Positions 59,530 through 64,000 of a stretch of 64,000 bases of DNA are shown here, piece after piece (the stretch's first letter is position 1; the number at the start of each line of letters is the position of its first letter). The notes below the pieces were generated by a model. That model saw only the letters and a program-made list of their open reading frames with translations. It searched no databases and was not told the DNA's origin. The DNA is from Ascaris suum. Its lineage: Eukaryota > Nematoda > Chromadorea > Rhabditida > Ascarididae. The stretch is taken from the NCBI GenBank assembly GCA_013433145.1, contig CM024185.1, positions 2,058,501 through 2,122,500 on the forward strand, in the 5' to 3' direction. The position numbers were made by a program, and so were the translations under genes.

Positions 59530-62206
59530 CAAGTTGAAGCTTGAAAAAGTAATTCAAATTGTAGACTGCAACATAACTCAAGTTGAAGCTTAAAATAATT
59601 CAACTCCAAATATGATTGAAATTGAAATAATTCAGGGTGAAGTTTTTACAGTTGTTTTTTAAATTCGCTTCTAACAGATCGACTATCAATAATAAACGAT
59701 TTAAAAAATTCAAGCACAACGTGAAATAATACTCAACAATAGATGCAATATTGTAAACAATTTTTTTTAACGCAAATAAAATAGTTGCAGTAGGAAACTA
59801 GTTGTCGCGAAGCATTGTATCTAGTCCTGATCAGGTAATTTTTCAAGCCGCAATGAGCGAACTCTTAGTGAATGCAATAAAACCCCACTTAATTGCTGTT
59901 CGTTTTGATGCAATCCTTCTTTATATTTCATCTTTATATTTATATAACTTCTATCTTGGCCTTATTATTCGATGCCTATAGGAGTTTCCCCCTCTGTCCG
60001 CTCCAATAAATATTTTCAGTTTGATATTCGAATATTTTTTTGATGTTTTGAATAGATATACTAAAATATCAAAAAAAAAATTACAAATGAAAAATATATA
60101 AAACTATTTAAAAAAAGAGATATTTTTCACGAATTAAAATATTTCGCTTATTCGATATTCTCTTTAATTCAGCAGATTTTATGTTCAGTAAAACTATAAC
60201 TTAGTTTGATGTACTAAATAGAGGAACTTTCCCTATTTTATCGGCGGATGGAGGAAGAGGGGAACGAAGGAGGAGAGGATGTTCTGCTCTCAGTGTCATT
60301 TACTTAAAATAATTTGCAGTTTCTAACAAATTTGTCCATCACTATACTTCTAACGAGAAAAATTGTCCTCTTCAAGCGTAAACTATTGCCATAAAAATCG
60401 CATTGCTGTAATATAACTCGCCTCAGCACTAAATTCCTGTTTTTATAGCAATGAGTCTAGTGGAACGTTTTCTCTAACATAGCACTTGCCACGCGAGTTT
60501 TTCTTCAACTTGATTTATTTTCAACGTTATTTAGGCTTCGAATCAGTTCGGGCTTCTTTTTCCTTTATTCTTTCAAATTCTCGAGTTTTACCTGACTATA
60601 ATCTTTCTCTTGTTTGTCGGAAGTAAATTAACTATTCATGCAAATTTGAGCAAAAAGCTACTGAGCCTATTAGCCGCTAGTTTAAAAAATTCAAATTTCT
60701 CTCCTCTACCGCTTAAAGATTATAATTTTTCACAATAGATTCTTCATATCAGGTAATCTATCACATCGATAATTAACTTTCATTACTTTCATAAATAATT
60801 CACAAATATTTCATTTCTCAGTGTCTTTAGAAACGTCAATAAAATAGTTTTATAAGTTTGCCGGAAATGATTTCATATTTTTGGAGTCCATTTCTTCACT
60901 ATTTCCGCTTGTTTAGTTTATGATAGTATGAGAAAAACTTTTAATTGAAAGATTCATAATTGTGCCCTTATGTAATATTGTGTTATATTATTTTATGCTT
61001 TCGATGATGCTTCGTCGATTTATATTTAGATTATAAGCATCTTATCTAAACATTTCTGAATATCGAATATCGAAACCGATTCAAATCGCCATATAATAAT
61101 CAACTCGAATGAAGACACCGTCATTAATCTAACGATTAGTGCCTTTACCATCAATATTTTCTTCAATAATTTTAAATTATATTTGCACAGTAAATGGTAG
61201 TTTTCAATTGTGCATCTTAATAGGAAGATAAATTAGCGAAAATTGATTCGACGCGATAGTTGGAGAAATTTTTTGTCTATTGACGGAAAATTCATTGAAA
61301 AATGAATGAAAAATTCGCCTAAACTTATATTTTTCGACGTCGTATGCACTATATTTCAGCGCTTAGAGATAAAATAAAAACTGCAAATTTTCAAAGCTCA
61401 TAAATTTCCAGTAACTATTTCAATTTAAGTTCATTTAAGAAAAATTGGTAACTGCATTTTATCATTTCGACGCTTTTGGAGAGACAATGATAACTGGGAA
61501 GGGAATAATGAGAAGGAATGGAATGGAAATGTGGGAAAAGATGGAAATGAAAAGAATGTATTACATATGGGAAAGAAAGGAATGAAAAATGCGTCTCTAA
61601 AAGAAAAGAACATTAAAGGTGATGGAGTAGCAAAAAGTGACCGCAGCTTACTATTTATTAAATAACAATAAATAAGAAAAATCAAAACTATTGCTGTTAT
61701 TTCTCAAAAACTTTCCAATCTGTGCCTCTGAATTTTTTTCTTTTGTAAGAGTATCGTTTTCAGAACTTTCCAAGACCAATATGAATTTCAATTATCAATC
61801 TGTTTAGAATTTTGTAGAATTTTTCCGACATTGATAAAAGCAATCAGAACATTTTTTGAGATCTTCGTGACGAAAAAATTGAAAAATATTTGAAAGTGAG
61901 AGCACTTGGAGGAACCAGTTTTTTTTTTCGAAATCAGTTGAGGCTAATGCTATCTTTAAGGGTTGACGATATTGAAAGAATTCGCCGTTATCTAGAAATT
62001 TTTTTTTTGTGAGTCTCAAGCTTATCGTGCATCTTAAAAGGAGTTTTCCATTCTTTTCAAATCATACATCGTTCGACTACTTTTATCTTAACGTTCCTAA
62101 ACGAGTTCCTTTTCTTCGCTATGAAATTTTTCGCTGAAATTCGCTTTTTTTTGTGCTTTATTTTATTTTTTCCTTGTTGATTTCAATTCGATAGTTTGAA
62201 TGCTTT

Positions 62207-62300
62207 AAATTCGCTATTTATTATTCTCTTGAAATTCGCTATTTATTATTCTCTTGAAATTCGCTATTTATTATTCCCTTGAAATTCGCTATTTTATTTA
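62207..62300 (+). repeat. 25 bp tandem repeat, about 3.7 copies
   Basis: Unit AAATTCGCTATTTATTATTC then TCTTG, with a CCCTTG variant in the third copy. Confidence 0.9.
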
Positions 62301-63277
62301 TTCGCATGAAATATTCTCAACTTGTTTAAGTGTTAAGATCAATTTCATTGACAAATAAGAATCCATATAAAGTGAGTCGGTTAATTTTGAGATAAAAGAG
62401 AACCAATCAATGATAGTTCCTGTTCATTCTTCTCTCTTGTCTTTCCTAACTTCCTGCTTCTTCCTTCCTCTCTGCCCATCATCCAAACCCATCTTTCCAC
62501 CATCCCTCCCGGCACACTTCTAGCGATGATGAAGTGCTGCAAATAGGTCAAGGGTACACATTCTGCAAACATATTGCATGCGATAAATGCAGCACATGTC
62601 ACATATATCTGATTAAAATCACGTATAAAATTGCGAATAATTTTAAAAATTTTAGTCTCATTTTATATCTCTATGCATTTTATTTATTTATTTTTTCGTC
62701 TATAATTGTCCATAGATGCGATATCGGTTAATTCTCATCGTAAAAATCGAAAATCTCATTTGCGAATTCGTAAATCTCATTTACGAATTATGTGGAAACT
62801 ATGCTGCAATGAAAAAGTGGCTAAAGCAAAAAAAGTTAAAACTAATACATAAAAATAAAGTTACATTTAAATCTTCAATACGTCGCTGTCATATTCATCA
62901 CTTGTATTTTAAGGGGCAGGGCATTGATTCTTAACGAAACCGAATAACGAGTCATTTGCTTTCCTTGGTGAAATATCATCGTTTTACTCAGCAAGTTTCT
63001 TATTGATAAATGCAAAACTAGCTTGAAGTTTTTAGTAATTGTAAAGTTTTTCTCAGAAAAGTTTTCCCGAATGCAATGTTGCTCTTTAAAACAGGTTACT
63101 TAGAGATCTGGAGATAGTATGAAGCGTGGACGTCGCAGTCCTATCCCATGCCCCTCTCCAACCTTTTCGTTCAATTACACCTGTCGATAAAATTTTTGCA
63201 GTTTTTTTTTCCCGAGAATTTCCACAGAATTTCATCTGTCGTTTCTCTTTACAAAGAATTTTTTATCTTTTCATCAG

Positions 63278-63390
63278 GTTTCGTGGAAAATTCTGCCGAA
63301 GCTTGGGAAGTTTTAGATCTGATAGCGGGGAAAGCAAAAAGAGAGAGAGGAGGAAATTGTTGGGCGTTAACTCCACCAAGAATCCACTAA
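63278..63390 (+). CDS. candidate exon, two competing frames
   Basis: Acceptor ATCTTTTCATCAG. One frame reads FVENSAEAWEVLDLIAGKAK then RERGGNCWALTPPRIH to TAA (63390). The other reads FRGKFCRSLGSFRSDSGESK then KRERRKLLG before GGC|GTTAAC. The reading cannot be chosen without homology. Confidence 0.3.
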
Positions 63391-63740
63391 TGTCTATCGT
63401 CTTCTGGAGTCATTCTCACTGTAACAGGTTACGAGCCGTCCAGATCGAGAGTGGCATAGTTTACAAAGAATCAAAGTCGCTAATAGAAAGTATGTTTGCA
63501 TATATGAATCAGTCTATAGCGATCACGAAACCAAAATCAAGCAGATTGTCTGAATATTACTAGACATAGTATGGCAGTTATTACGTTTTTGCACGCTTTA
63601 CAGAAATGTACTTGCGAGACACATTATATGAGCACCTTATCGGTATATAAGTATTTATTTCCGCTTACTTCCTTGATAATTTCAGCTCATAACCACTAAA
63701 ATAGAATCAAAGTTTTTAGTAGGTATTACTTGCGTCACAG

Positions 63741-63806
63741 GAAAACCTCTCAAGCGAAGTTTTGAAATGACTCCCCAACTTCAAAAAGAATTGCAGATGT
63801 TGAAAG
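63741..63806 (+). CDS. candidate small exon (66 nt)
   Basis: KPLKRSFEMTPQLQKELQML plus K, between GCGTCACAG and AAG|GTATTT; the other two frames are closed. A Lys/Gln-rich helix. Any gene would continue past the right edge. Confidence 0.3.
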
Positions 63807-64000
63807 GTATTTCGATCGGGTGCAAATAGCAAAACATGTTGATGAACCTGTCACGATAGAGGTTCGGCAAGCTTATTCCTCAGATTCTCTCTCCTAATAA
63901 ATAATTGAACACTATAAAAATACAGTTTTATGTAGGCGAGCTAACCGCGTTTCGGGATCTACAAAAGAATCGTTTTTTTTTTCTAATCCAATCCGTTTTT

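Larger units (their letters stand above)
59348..63277. other. 3.9 kb AT-rich DNA with minisatellites, no recognised gene
   Basis: Holds a 28 bp repeat (59455-59529) and a 25 bp repeat (62207-62300). The open frames at 61431, 61804, 62381 and 62534 lack splice context. One plus-strand phrase near 62550 (GQGYTFCKHIACDKC) has an acceptor but no usable donor. Confidence 0.5.

Overview
The window looks like AT-rich nuclear DNA from a nematode. The evidence is intron-rich genes with a TTTCAG-type 3' splice consensus, short exons of 50-260 bp, introns from about 0.3 kb to several kb, and many (TA)n microsatellites. No bacterial, organellar or viral gene is recognisable. The main protein is a rootletin (ciliary rootlet coiled-coil) orthologue. 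As I recall, this family includes C. elegans CHE-10 and the filarial 'major (myosin-like) antigen', so a parasitic clade III nematode is a reasonable inference, but the sequence does not prove it.

Left half (1-30.6 kb, minus strand): one very large gene. I joined 30 exons by hand. Every junction keeps phase, and the exons sum to 4331 nt, giving 1443 codons plus 2 nt. The frame runs off the left edge, so the C-terminal part of rootletin lies outside the window. Introns are mostly AT-rich filler, but two of them hold GC-richer islands that look like decayed coding or mobile sequence (about 9.77-10.25 kb and 12.0-13.55 kb). One intron appears to use a GC donor.

Middle (30.6-45.4 kb): about 13 kb with few confident genes. 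It has large (TA)n arrays and a CA/CATA repeat. A minus-strand exon at 43.7 kb joins in phase to the start of the rootletin reading frame and resembles the matching part of vertebrate rootletin, so the real gene start is probably beyond 43.8 kb. If so, the 32.7-36.7 kb stretch, which carries four phase-compatible plus-strand exons, would be a nested gene in a 13 kb rootletin intron.

Right half (45.4-64 kb): a plus-strand gene at 45.5-53.3 kb encodes a protein of about 549 residues with a clear BTB/POZ domain, a second divergent BTB-BACK-like half, and a beta-rich, perhaps MATH-like, N-terminus. Three minus-strand exon candidates lie inside and just beyond it (52.77, 55.68 and 56.40 kb). A compact two-exon plus-strand gene candidate sits at 56.55-57.10 kb with a poly(A) signal 20 bp after the stop. 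Less certain plus-strand coding segments occur at 58.7-59.35 kb and 63.28-63.81 kb. The rest is AT-rich intergenic DNA with several minisatellites and homopolymer runs.

The genes do not obviously work together. Rootletin builds the striated rootlet of sensory cilia, and BTB proteins are commonly Cullin-3 adaptors or scaffolds.
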